Shown piece after piece: positions 34,295 through 43,205 of a DNA stretch of 64,000 nt. Origin of the DNA: Planctomycetota bacterium (GTDB lineage: Bacteria > Planctomycetota > Phycisphaerae > Phycisphaerales > UBA1924); the NCBI GenBank assembly GCA_017303555.1, contig JAFLCN010000010.1:62001-126000 (forward strand). Direction: 5' to 3'. Each line of letters starts with the position of its first letter. Position 1 is the first letter of the stretch. Position numbers and translations under genes: made by a program. A model generated the notes under the pieces. It did no database searches. It worked only from the letters and a program-made list of their open reading frames with translations, and was not told where the DNA came from.

Positions 34295-35025
34295 AGACCG
34301 ATCGCGGCATTCCGATTGAATCGCGATGGTCCCGGTTGGGGGCCGGTTTCTATGCTGCGCCCGCGCCGCGGACGCCGGACGTCGAGAGGTTGCTGCTCGA
34401 AACCGTTGAGACGTGGAGCGACAATCCGCGTCTGTTCCCGATGGTGGTCACGTGGCTTGTTCACTACTCCGATTTTGTGGCGAAGCACCGATTGAAGCGA
34501 TTGATCTCGGAAACAAACGATCGCGAGCGGCGTGCGGCGCTGGGCTTGCTGCTCGAAACGGCGATGGAGTTCGGTGCTTCGAGAGATTTTCGTTACGCGC
34601 TCGAAGTGTGTTCCCCACGCTCGCCCGCGGTGCCGGTGTACGAGTTTCAACGCTCGAACAAGGTGTTTGCGGAGATCGCAGAGGAAACGGCTTCGGATCT
34701 CTCGAAAAAGTGGGGTCTTTGGGCACCGGAGATCGAGCTCAAGAACGACGCGATTCGCCCGATCGGGTATCTCCTCGAACAGAATCCGACGCTCGTGAGT
34801 CGCGTTGTACGCAAGGGCGACCTGAGAGCGTCGATCCTCGAATCGTTACGGCTGGATGCCAACGGCGAGGCGCGTTCGGAATCGGAAGTGGCCAGGCTGA
34901 GCGGCGCATCGCGTGCGGCGGTGGGGGCGGCCCTCAAAGCGCTTGTGCTCGAAGGAGCGGTACGGGTTCTGCCTCGGGAGGTGAATCGGCGGGACCATCG
35001 CGTGGTGCTGTTGCCGGCGGCCTGA
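34291..35025 (+). CDS. Unknown protein with C-terminal winged helix, partner of the nucleotidyltransferase
   Basis: 244 residues. The N-terminal 180 residues are mostly helical (RAALGLLLETAMEFGAS, FAEIAEETASDLSKKWGLW) and match nothing I recognise. The C-terminus, SESEVARLSGASRAAVGAAL then KALVLEGAVRVLPREVN, reads as a winged helix-turn-helix. Translation is coupled to the nucleotidyltransferase gene by an ATGA-type overlap. By position it could be the regulator and neutraliser of that protein, acting at the palindrome before it. Confidence 0.5.
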   Translation: MKTDRGIPIESRWSRLGAGFYAAPAPRTPDVERLLLETVETWSDNPRLFPMVVTWLVHYSDFVAKHRLKRLISETNDRERRAALGLLLETAMEFGASRDFRYALEVCSPRSPAVPVYEFQRSNKVFAEIAEETASDLSKKWGLWAPEIELKNDAIRPIGYLLEQNPTLVSRVVRKGDLRASILESLRLDANGEARSESEVARLSGASRAAVGAALKALVLEGAVRVLPREVNRRDHRVVLLPAA

Positions 35026-35122
35026 AGGCGTTGCCGAGCAGGGCGGGGGTGTACCGGTTCGGGTTTGAGATCATCGAAGTGCCGCGTATCCTGTCGGAAG
35101 TACGCAATTCATGGAGCAATGC

Positions 35123-36328
35123 ATGTCCACCGCGAACACGATTCCTGTCATTCTTGCCGCCAAACGCACGCCGATCGGGAAGTTCTTTGGCGGGCTGTCG
35201 AAGGTGCCCTCGCCGGTGCTGGGGTCGTATGCGCTCAAGGCGGCGATGGACTCGGTGCCGGGTTCGGCTGCCGCGATCGATGAAGTGATCATGGGCTGCG
35301 TGCTGCAGGCGGGATTGGGTCAGAACCCGGCGCGGCAGGCCGCGCTCAAAGCCGGATTGCCAGACACGATGAATGCGCAGACCATCAACAAAGTCTGCGG
35401 CAGCGGTTTGCAGGCAGTCATGCTTGCCGCTCAGTCGATCAAGGCGGGCGACAACCAGCTTGTGGGCGCGGGCGGGTTCGAGAACATGACGGCGGCGCCG
35501 CACTTCGCGCGGGTGCGCGAGGGTGTGAAGTACGGGCCGGCGACCATGGAAGACCACATGGCCTACGACGGGCTTCGCTGCGCGTTTGAGGCGTGCGCGA
35601 TGGGGAATAGCGCTGACCATATCGCGAAGAAGTTTGAGATCAGCCGCGCCGAGCAGGATCGGTTCTCGGTGCAGAGCCATCAGCGTGCGGCGGAAGCGAC
35701 CAAGAACGGCTGGTTCAAGAACGAGATCGTCGCGCTGACCGGTGAACAGTGCCTCGACAAGAAATCGCCGGGCGTGAGCGCGGATGAAGGAATTCGCGCG
35801 GACACAACGATCGACGGCATCGCGAAGCTGCGGGCCGTGTTCGAGAAGGACGGCACAGTCACCGCCGCGAACGCGAGCCAGATTTCGGATGGCGCTGCCG
35901 CGTTGGTTGTTGCATCACTCGCGAAGGCCGAGCAACTCGGCGTAAAGCCGATCGCCAAAATCATCGCGTATCACACCAGCGGCGTGGCCCCGAAGGACAT
36001 CTTCGCGGCGCCGATCGAGGGGATCAAGGGAGTTCTGGCGAAGGCCAAGCTCTCCGCGAAGGACATCGATCTCTTCGAGATCAACGAGGCGTTCGCGGCA
36101 CAGGTGCTCTGCAATCTCAAGGGCCTCAAGGATGCAGGTCACGAGATCCCCGAGAGCAAGCTGAACATCGCCGGCGGCGGCATCGCACTCGGCCATCCGA
36201 TCGGCGGCAGCGGTGCCCGCGTGCTGACCACACTCATCCATCAATTGCACCGCACGGGCGGGAAGCGCGGGGTTGCGGCGCTCTGCCTCGGCGGCGGCAA
36301 CAGCGTCGCGATGGTCGTTGAGATCTGA
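35123..36328 (+). CDS. Acetyl-CoA acetyltransferase (thiolase)
   Basis: 401 residues from ATG 35123, which has GGAG 6 nt upstream; an ATG at 35111 is less well placed. Thiolase motifs are complete: NKVCGSGLQAVMLAAQ (nucleophile Cys near 90), NEAFAAQVL, GGGIALGHPIGGSGARVL (catalytic His) and CLGGGNSVAMVVE (second Cys). It condenses two acetyl-CoA to acetoacetyl-CoA or runs in reverse in fatty-acid breakdown. No neighbouring genes point to either role. Confidence 0.93.
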   Translation: MSTANTIPVILAAKRTPIGKFFGGLSKVPSPVLGSYALKAAMDSVPGSAAAIDEVIMGCVLQAGLGQNPARQAALKAGLPDTMNAQTINKVCGSGLQAVMLAAQSIKAGDNQLVGAGGFENMTAAPHFARVREGVKYGPATMEDHMAYDGLRCAFEACAMGNSADHIAKKFEISRAEQDRFSVQSHQRAAEATKNGWFKNEIVALTGEQCLDKKSPGVSADEGIRADTTIDGIAKLRAVFEKDGTVTAANASQISDGAAALVVASLAKAEQLGVKPIAKIIAYHTSGVAPKDIFAAPIEGIKGVLAKAKLSAKDIDLFEINEAFAAQVLCNLKGLKDAGHEIPESKLNIAGGGIALGHPIGGSGARVLTTLIHQLHRTGGKRGVAALCLGGGNSVAMVVEI

Positions 36329-36456
36329 GAAACAAGCATGAAAATCGATAAATGTGCGGGGCGCGTGCGCCGCGCAGACTTCCGGATCCGCTGAGGCTCC
36401 CGGCCCGGGTTCGCGTACAGTATCGAAGCGAAGCTCGGGGAAAAGGAGATTGCCGC

Positions 36457-37131
36457 ATGCGAGTGCTTGTCATTGAGGACAACCCCAAAATGGCCCGGGG
36501 AATCCGGACCGGGCTGGACGAGGCGGGGTTCGCGACCGAGGTTTCGCACAGCGGAGCGGAGGGCGAAGACCTCGCCGCGGGTGAACCGTTCGATGCGATT
36601 GTTCTGGACCTGATGCTGCCGGATCGCGACGGGGTGGATGTGTGCCGGAACCTCCGTCGGCGGAAGATCGCAACGCCGATCCTGATGCTCACGGCGCTCT
36701 CCGCGACCGAGGACAAGGTGCAGGGGTTGGATTCGGGCGCGGATGACTACCTGACCAAGCCATTCAAGTTCGAAGAACTGGTTGCGCGTTTGCGGGCGCT
36801 GCTGCGCCGCGGGCAAGCGACCGAGGGCAAGACTCTCCGCTGCGAAGACCTGGAGCTCGATCTCTATTCGAGGCGCGCAAGCCGCGCCGGCGAGCACTGG
36901 GATCTGCCGTCGCGGGAGTTCACGCTCCTCGAGTACCTGATGCGCAATCAGAACCGCGTGCTCAGCCGGGTGCAGATCGGCGAGCACGTCTGGGAACTGA
37001 ATTTCGAGCCGACGAGCAACGTGATCGACGTGTACATCTCGACCCTCCGCAAGAAGATCGACCGCCCCGGTCTGAAGCCATTGATCCACACGATCAAGAA
37101 CGCGGGCTACCGGTTCGGGGTGATGGACTAG
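36457..37131 (+). CDS. OmpR-family response regulator
   Basis: 224 residues from ATG 36457, preceded by AAGGAGA. Receiver domain: VLVIEDNPKMARG (acidic pair), AIVLDLMLPDRDGVD (phospho-Asp near 51), DYLTKPFKFEELVAR (Lys). The winged-helix DNA-binding domain follows, ending STLRKKIDRPGLKPLIHTIK with the NAGYRFG strand. It lies 3 nt before the histidine kinase gene, its evident partner. Target genes unknown. Confidence 0.93.
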   Translation: MRVLVIEDNPKMARGIRTGLDEAGFATEVSHSGAEGEDLAAGEPFDAIVLDLMLPDRDGVDVCRNLRRRKIATPILMLTALSATEDKVQGLDSGADDYLTKPFKFEELVARLRALLRRGQATEGKTLRCEDLELDLYSRRASRAGEHWDLPSREFTLLEYLMRNQNRVLSRVQIGEHVWELNFEPTSNVIDVYISTLRKKIDRPGLKPLIHTIKNAGYRFGVMD

Positions 37132-37134
37132 TCC

Positions 37135-38724
37135 ATGCCGCTTCGCACGGAGCTGCCAAAGCCCGATTCTCGCTTCGGGTATTCGGCGCCGCCGGCGTCG
37201 GATCAGAGGCAGTTGCCGCTCCGCATCAGGCTGATGCTCTGGATGCTGGCGATCTTTCTGATCGTCCAGTTGTCGATCGCCTTTGTGTTCCGGCTCTACC
37301 TCGCGCGGGCCATCGAAGAGTTCTTCGCGGAGCAGGCGGTCGAGCGCGTGGACATGATCGCCGAGACGATCGCACCGATCGCCGCGACGCTCACGGATCA
37401 GGAGCTGGAGACGCTGGTCTCCACCCGGTTCATGAATCGCCCGAACGAAGCGATCCGGATCGATGTGCTCGATTCGAGCGGGTCGCCTATCGCGAGCAAT
37501 CGCCCGCCCGCGGTCCCCCTCGATCCGCTCCTGTTCCATCGCGCCGCCGATTCGGACAACCCGTTCAGCGTGCGCAGCCGCGTGAGGCCGATCGATCGGA
37601 AGGCAACGCCCGATCGCATCTCGATCGCGAAGGCGCCCGCGCCCGACGGCCGCGAGTTTCTGGTCGTGCTCACAACCAGCGATTCGAGCGCCGCCCGCAT
37701 GCAGGAACTGACAACCCGGATGATCATCGGGACGATTCCCGTCGGCATTCTTCCGATCGCGCTGAGCGCCTATCTCATCGCCGGGTTCGCCGTGCGGCCC
37801 CTCGCGGACATCCGAGATCTCGCGCAGCGGCTCTCGCCGGAGTCGATCGATCAGTCGATCGAGAACGAGCCCGCCGCGTCGGAAGTGTCCGACGTCCGCA
37901 AGGAACTCGAACTCGCCCGGCAACGCATCGAGGCCGGCTTCGCCGCCCAGGAACGGTTCATGTCCAACGTCTCGCACGAGCTCAAGACGCCGATCGCGGT
38001 CGTCCTGACCGGCGTGCAGGCCCTCAAGACCGACGATTCCACCAAGCCGGTCAAGGAATTCCTGCGGAGCATGACGGACGAACTCGAGAAGCTCGCCCGC
38101 ACCGTGGACAACTTCCTTCTGCTCACCCGCGTCCGTCACAACAAGGGAGTCATCCCCGCCATCGAGACGTGCGCCATGCGCGACGTGCTGCTCGACTCCT
38201 ACGCGGGCTGCATCTCGATGGCCACGCTCCAGAAAGTCCGGCTCGGCCTCCGCGTCCCCGAAGGCGAAGATATCGACGCCACAGTCGAGGGTAATTGCGA
38301 ACTCATCCGCATCATCTTCGATAACCTCATTCGCAACGCGATCAGGTTCAGCCCCGAAGGCGAAGTCGTCGAGATCGAGGCGACCGCCGATGCCCACTCG
38401 ATCTCGGTCAGTGTGCGCGATCACGGGCCAGGCATCCCTCCGGCGCTGCTCCCCCGCGTTTTCGATCGCTTCTCACAGTCCAAAGATGAAGAGCGCCGCG
38501 GCCGCGGGCACGGCCTCGGGCTCGAGATCGCGTTGGGAATCGCCGAGCTGCACCGCGGCGCGATCACCGTCCGCAACCGCGAGCCCCGGGGCTGCGAGTT
38601 CACAGTGGTGTTGCCCCGACGGCAGTTGTCCGCCACTCCCGACCACGGGCCAAGGTCCCCCGCGGGCGAACTCGACCAATCCGGCACATCCACCGGCAAC
38701 GGCCGTGCCGAGCGCGAAACCTGA
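37135..38724 (+). CDS. Membrane sensor histidine kinase
   Basis: 529 residues. Two transmembrane helices (LMLWMLAIFLIVQLSIAFVF near 32-51 and IIGTIPVGILPIALSAYLIA near 200) flank an extracytoplasmic sensor of about 140 residues. Then come a HAMP-like linker, the H-box FMSNVSHELKTPIAVVL, the N-box DNLIRNAIRF, and G-boxes VRDHGPGIPP and GRGHGLGLEIALGIAEL. It pairs with the response regulator immediately upstream. A Pro/Gly/Ser-rich tail of about 30 residues follows the kinase core. Signal unknown. Confidence 0.92.
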   Translation: MPLRTELPKPDSRFGYSAPPASDQRQLPLRIRLMLWMLAIFLIVQLSIAFVFRLYLARAIEEFFAEQAVERVDMIAETIAPIAATLTDQELETLVSTRFMNRPNEAIRIDVLDSSGSPIASNRPPAVPLDPLLFHRAADSDNPFSVRSRVRPIDRKATPDRISIAKAPAPDGREFLVVLTTSDSSAARMQELTTRMIIGTIPVGILPIALSAYLIAGFAVRPLADIRDLAQRLSPESIDQSIENEPAASEVSDVRKELELARQRIEAGFAAQERFMSNVSHELKTPIAVVLTGVQALKTDDSTKPVKEFLRSMTDELEKLARTVDNFLLLTRVRHNKGVIPAIETCAMRDVLLDSYAGCISMATLQKVRLGLRVPEGEDIDATVEGNCELIRIIFDNLIRNAIRFSPEGEVVEIEATADAHSISVSVRDHGPGIPPALLPRVFDRFSQSKDEERRGRGHGLGLEIALGIAELHRGAITVRNREPRGCEFTVVLPRRQLSATPDHGPRSPAGELDQSGTSTGNGRAERET

Positions 38725-38753
38725 CCGCGCGGCAGAAAACACGGGCCCTCGCT

Positions 38754-39605
38754 CTACGCTGGAACCGAATCGGGTACAAACCAGACCAGGCCGGTGAACG
38801 TCGGCCTGCCGCCGGCAGAAAGCGGATCGGCCCGGGCGCGGAGAGAAAAATGGCCCTCGCGCCCGTCGGCGCACCGAATGGAAAGCCCGATGGAAAGCTC
38901 CGAGTTTGATTCGATCGCCCCACGCGCCGCCGACAGGATCTGAGAGCACTCGTGCGCACCGAGAAACTGCGACCACGACTGCGCGGGATCCGCGATCTCG
39001 GTCTGCGGGCCCAGCAGCTCCTTGAGCCCGACCGCCCACGTGATCTCGTTGGATGCGGCATCCCAGCAGACAGCCGCCGAGCCCGACGATTCAAGCGATC
39101 GACGCACCCGTCGATCGCGAACCGTGAGCTGAGTCGCCCGCTGCTCGAGCTTGTCGCGCTGCTCCGCGAAATCATCCGAAACGCGCCGAAGCCTTTCCTC
39201 GTCTTCGATCGACTTCCGGTGCGACTTCGAGTTGATCTCGAATCCGAGCATCGTCGGGAAGATGCGGGCCAGCGCGAACACGGTGATCAGCGAGACGACC
39301 GCGGTCAGAATCTTGACCATCAGCAGCAGCCGGAACGCCGGGTAGTACAGCATCGCCGCACCCGCCAGCCGGGTGATGCCGCAGGCCAGCATGAAGAGCC
39401 AGATCAGCCAGATGGTGCGCCGGTAGGGCAGATTTCGCTGCCGGAACAGGAACATCATCAGCAGCGCACAGATGACCGCGTAGGCGAAGAAGATCGCCAT
39501 ATCGGACGCGAGGTGCAGCCATCCGGTGATTCCGGACAACGCTCCGCCCCTCGCCGCCGTGGGCGCTTCGGCCGGATCGAATAAATGCAGGAAGAAATCG
39601 ATCAT
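38754..39605 (-). CDS. Ethylene-receptor-like membrane sensor with PAS-like domain, no kinase
   Basis: 283 residues. Three transmembrane helices in the first 120 residues match the plant ethylene-receptor/bacterial homologue domain: HLASDMAIFFAYAVICALLM, RRTIWLIWLFMLACGITRL and VKILTAVVSLITVFALARIF. Counting from ETR1 with an offset of +10, Asp25, Tyr32 and Cys65 are kept (Asp35, Tyr42, Cys75), but the copper ligand His69 is Arg79 here. A coiled coil (EERLRRVSDDFAEQRDKLEQ) and a PAS-like domain follow, and the chain ends there with no histidine kinase. It may be a co-receptor or an ex-sensor. It is convergent with the sensor kinase gene. Confidence 0.7.
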   Translation of the reverse strand: MIDFFLHLFDPAEAPTAARGGALSGITGWLHLASDMAIFFAYAVICALLMMFLFRQRNLPYRRTIWLIWLFMLACGITRLAGAAMLYYPAFRLLLMVKILTAVVSLITVFALARIFPTMLGFEINSKSHRKSIEDEERLRRVSDDFAEQRDKLEQRATQLTVRDRRVRRSLESSGSAAVCWDAASNEITWAVGLKELLGPQTEIADPAQSWSQFLGAHECSQILSAARGAIESNSELSIGLSIRCADGREGHFSLRARADPLSAGGRPTFTGLVWFVPDSVPA

Positions 39606-39756
39606 GGGAACGGGTTCTATCAGGAGAACGCCGGTGGTGGCGTTTCGCTCATCCGGTTTTCACTTGCACTTTAGCGCATGGGTCGAACACCCACTGTATC
39701 TTTGACCGTTCGCTCGTGCTGGACCGACCGGTGTTTCTCCGACCGAGGACCGAGAC

Positions 39757-39987
39757 ATGGCGGCTTTTCTATCCCTGTTCTTTTTGGGGATCACCGTTTT
39801 TTGCGGTGTGCTTGCGTTTGGAGACAGCGGAGTGAGCGGGCCCTGGGTCCACGCCGGATTCGTGTTCGGCATGATCGGGTTTGTGTCCTTCACGGTCTCC
39901 GTGCTCGCCAGGTGGGCCGCCAGCACCCTGGACGATGTGCCCGGGCAGCGGGGCGCCGGTTCGCGCTCACGCGATCCACGGGCCTGA
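39757..39987 (+). CDS. Small hypothetical membrane protein
   Basis: 76 residues with two hydrophobic helices (FLSLFFLGITVFCGVLAFG and HAGFVFGMIGFVSFTVSVLA) and a basic C-terminal tail. A purine-rich gaggaccgag precedes the ATG. No family recognised. Confidence 0.5.
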   Translation: MAAFLSLFFLGITVFCGVLAFGDSGVSGPWVHAGFVFGMIGFVSFTVSVLARWAASTLDDVPGQRGAGSRSRDPRA

Positions 39988-40050
39988 GCAACCTTCCGGG
40001 GCTCGCCCCCATGCCCGCATCACGCAAGCGTCCGCGATCCCGCGATCGAA

Positions 40051-43000
40051 TCAGGCCATCCTCAGGCTGGCATCGGGCAGGCCGTCCGACTCGGTGTGCG
40101 CCGGCTTGTGCTGCCCGGCCAGAATCGTGTAGATGCACGGCACCACGAACAGCGTGAACACCGTGCTGATCGTCATGCCCGTGACGAGCACAATGCCGAT
40201 GCTGTTCCGCGCCTCGGCACCGGCCCCCGAGACCAGGACGAGCGGAAAGTGCCCGAACACCGTCGCCGCCGAAGTCATCAGGATCGGCCGCAGACGCGTC
40301 GCCGCCGCCTGTGTCGCGGCCTCGTACTTCGATGCACCGGTGGACTGCACGTGGTTCGCGAACTCCACGATCAGGATGCCGTTCTTCGCAACCAGGCCCA
40401 CCAGCGTGATCAACCCCACCTGCGAGTAGATGTTGATCGTCGTGAACCCCATGAACGTAAAGATCAGTGCGCCGGTCAGCGCCAGCGGCACCGAACCGAG
40501 CAGCACAATGAACGGATCTCGGAAACTGCCGAACTGCGCCGCGAGCACCAGGTAGATCAGCCCGATCGCCAGGCCCAGCGTCGAAGCCAGCGAAGCGCCC
40601 TCGGTCTTGATCTGCCGGCTTTCGCCCGAGTAATCAAGCGAGTAGCCCGCCGGCAGGATCTTCTTCGCGGCTTCCTCGAGCGCCGCCAGCGCTTCGGCCT
40701 TCGTCACGCCGTTGGCGACGCCCCCGTACACCTTGAAGCTGTTGCGCTGCTGAAAGCGCGTGAGCGTGCGTGGCGCCGCGGTTGTTTCGAGCGTGACAAA
40801 CGACGAGACAGAAACCTGCCCGCCGTCCGCCGCACGGACCTTCAGGTTCAGCACCGATTCCGGCGTCGCACGCGCCGAATCTTCGACCTGCGGGATCACC
40901 TTGTAGCTGCGGCCCTCGTGGTTGAAGCGGTTCGAATAGCCGCCCGAAAGCAGCACGGAAAGATCGCGTCCGACCGCCGCCAGATCGAGCCCGATGTCCG
41001 CCACCTTGTCGCGGTCGATCACGATGCGGGTCTGGGGCAGGTCCACCTTCAGATCGCTGTCGGCGTACATGAACTTGCCGCTCCCGAAGGCGGCGCCGAT
41101 GAGCGCACCGGCGTACTGCGCCATCTCCTCCGCTTCGTCGGTGCTGGTCACCATCATCTCGACGTCGAACTGACCGGCGCCGGGGAGCGGGGGCGGCAGA
41201 GCCGGAAAAGCACGCACGCCGCTGACCATCATCAGCTTCGGGAAGACCTCGTCACGCATCTCGGTCGTGGACTGCTTGCGCTTGCTCCAGTCCTTGGCCT
41301 TGATCCCGCCGAAACCGAACGTGGGGGACTGCATGACCTGGAACAGGAACTCCCGGTTCTCGAGGCTCATGAACGCCTCACCGACCTGATCGAAGTACTT
41401 CAGCGAGTAGTCGAGCGAAGCGTCCGGAGCCGCCTGCACCACCGTGAACACGATGCCCTCGTCTTCCGTCGGGGCCAGTTCCGATCTCGACATGCGATAG
41501 AGCGGGTAACCCGCAGCGGTAATGAAAACCGCCGCGATGACAACCGCCCAGCGCATCCGCAGCACGAACGCGAGCGCCCGCTCGTACACACGCCGCAGCG
41601 CATCGAACTGGTGGTTCACAAAGCGCTGGAAGCGGCCCTCCTTCGCGCCCGGCGGAACCATCCACGCGCTCATGATCGGAGAGAGCGTGACGGCCACGAC
41701 GCCCGAGATCACAACCGCCGCGGCAAGCGTGAACGCGAACTCGCGGAAAAGCATTCCGGTCAGCCCGCCCTGGAACCCGATCGGGGCGTAGACCGTCGCC
41801 AGCGTGATCGTCATCGCGACCACCGGGCCAAAGAGCTCGCGAGCGCCCAGGATCGCCGCCTGCATCGGCGTCTTCCCCTCGCGTACGTGCCGCTCGACAT
41901 TCTCAACAACGACAATCGCATCATCCACCACCAGGCCCACCGCAAGCACGATGGCGAGAATCGTGAGCAGGTTGAGCGAGAAGCCCATCGCCAGCATCGC
42001 CAGGCAGGCGCCAACCAGCGAGATCGGCATCGCAACCATCGGCACCAGCACGGTGCGGAGAGAGCCCATGAAGAGGAAGACGACCAGCCCGACGATCAGC
42101 ACCGTTTCGATCAGGGTGTGGATGATCTCCTTGATCGCGTTCTCCATGTAATAGGTGCCGTCGTACGCGAGCGTCATGGTCACGCCCGGCGCAAGCTTGG
42201 TCTGCATCTCCGCCAGCTTGTCCTTCAATGCCTTGGCGACATCGAGCTCGTTCGCGCTCGGCAGCGGCCAGACGCTGAACCAGATCGCGGGTTCGAGATT
42301 GAAGCCGGCGCGCCCGGTCGCCTCTTCGCTCCCAAGCTCCACGCGCGCCACGTCCTTCAGGCGAACGACCGTGCCGTCCCGCTCGCGCACGATCAGCTCG
42401 CGGAACTCCTCCGCCGTGCGCAGATCGGTGTCGGTCATCAGATCGACCTGCACCTCCTTGCCCTTGGTCCGGCCGACGGTGGCGAGAAAGTTGTTGCGGA
42501 CAAGCGAAGCCTGAACCTCGCCCGGCGTGATGTCGAGCGCATCGAGCTTGTCCGAATCCAGCCAGATCCGCATCGCCAGCGGCACCGGCCCCTCGATGCC
42601 CACCCGCTGCACACCGGGAAGTGTCTGCAACTCGGGCTGGAGTTCCCGGGCCATGTAGTCGTTGAGCTGGGGCAGCGTCATCGACTTGGTCGTCATGCTG
42701 ATGTAGAAAGTGGCATAAGGCTTGTCGGTCCGCTGGATCTCGATCACCGGCGATTCGACGTTGGAAGGAAGCTCGCTCCGCACCTGGTTCAGGCGTGCCG
42801 AAATCTCCGCCAGCGCCGCGTTGCTCGGGTGGTTCAGCCGCAGACGCACCGTCACCGTGCTGATGCCGGCGGTGCTCGAGGATTCGATGTAGTCGATGCC
42901 GTCGATGGCCGAAACGGCCCGCTCGATCGGCGTCGTCACGAAGCCGCGGATCGTCTCGGCGCTCGCGCCGATGTACGCCGTGTTGATGATGATCGCGCTC

Positions 43001-43128
43001 GATTCAAGCCGCGGATACTGGCGCACCGGAAGGTTGTAGATCGACTTCCAGCCCAGGCCCAGGATGATCAGGTTGATCACCAGCGCCAGAACCGGCTTCT
43101 TGATGAATATGTCGGTGAACGATTTCAT
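40051..43128 (-). CDS. RND multidrug efflux permease (AcrB/MexF type, HAE1 family)
   Basis: 1025 residues, the usual size for this family. N-terminus FIKKPVLALVINLIILGLGW; proton-relay Asp pair in VGLVVDDAIVVVENVERH (TM4) and Lys in AKNGILIVEFANHV (TM10). Two large periplasmic loops and twelve transmembrane helices are evident. It pumps hydrophobic compounds out of the periplasm/inner membrane. It lies 77 nt downstream of its adaptor; no outer-membrane factor gene is adjacent, so an unlinked one (perhaps of the kind at the left edge of the window) must serve. Confidence 0.95.
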   Translation of the reverse strand: MKSFTDIFIKKPVLALVINLIILGLGWKSIYNLPVRQYPRLESSAIIINTAYIGASAETIRGFVTTPIERAVSAIDGIDYIESSSTAGISTVTVRLRLNHPSNAALAEISARLNQVRSELPSNVESPVIEIQRTDKPYATFYISMTTKSMTLPQLNDYMARELQPELQTLPGVQRVGIEGPVPLAMRIWLDSDKLDALDITPGEVQASLVRNNFLATVGRTKGKEVQVDLMTDTDLRTAEEFRELIVRERDGTVVRLKDVARVELGSEEATGRAGFNLEPAIWFSVWPLPSANELDVAKALKDKLAEMQTKLAPGVTMTLAYDGTYYMENAIKEIIHTLIETVLIVGLVVFLFMGSLRTVLVPMVAMPISLVGACLAMLAMGFSLNLLTILAIVLAVGLVVDDAIVVVENVERHVREGKTPMQAAILGARELFGPVVAMTITLATVYAPIGFQGGLTGMLFREFAFTLAAAVVISGVVAVTLSPIMSAWMVPPGAKEGRFQRFVNHQFDALRRVYERALAFVLRMRWAVVIAAVFITAAGYPLYRMSRSELAPTEDEGIVFTVVQAAPDASLDYSLKYFDQVGEAFMSLENREFLFQVMQSPTFGFGGIKAKDWSKRKQSTTEMRDEVFPKLMMVSGVRAFPALPPPLPGAGQFDVEMMVTSTDEAEEMAQYAGALIGAAFGSGKFMYADSDLKVDLPQTRIVIDRDKVADIGLDLAAVGRDLSVLLSGGYSNRFNHEGRSYKVIPQVEDSARATPESVLNLKVRAADGGQVSVSSFVTLETTAAPRTLTRFQQRNSFKVYGGVANGVTKAEALAALEEAAKKILPAGYSLDYSGESRQIKTEGASLASTLGLAIGLIYLVLAAQFGSFRDPFIVLLGSVPLALTGALIFTFMGFTTINIYSQVGLITLVGLVAKNGILIVEFANHVQSTGASKYEAATQAAATRLRPILMTSAATVFGHFPLVLVSGAGAEARNSIGIVLVTGMTISTVFTLFVVPCIYTILAGQHKPAHTESDGLPDASLRMA

Positions 43129-43205
43129 GGCTTACTCGTGTCCGCCGCTGGCGGCGATGAAACGACTCCGGTCTGGTCTCGAACGGCACCGCCCCGCGAT
43201 CCGAT

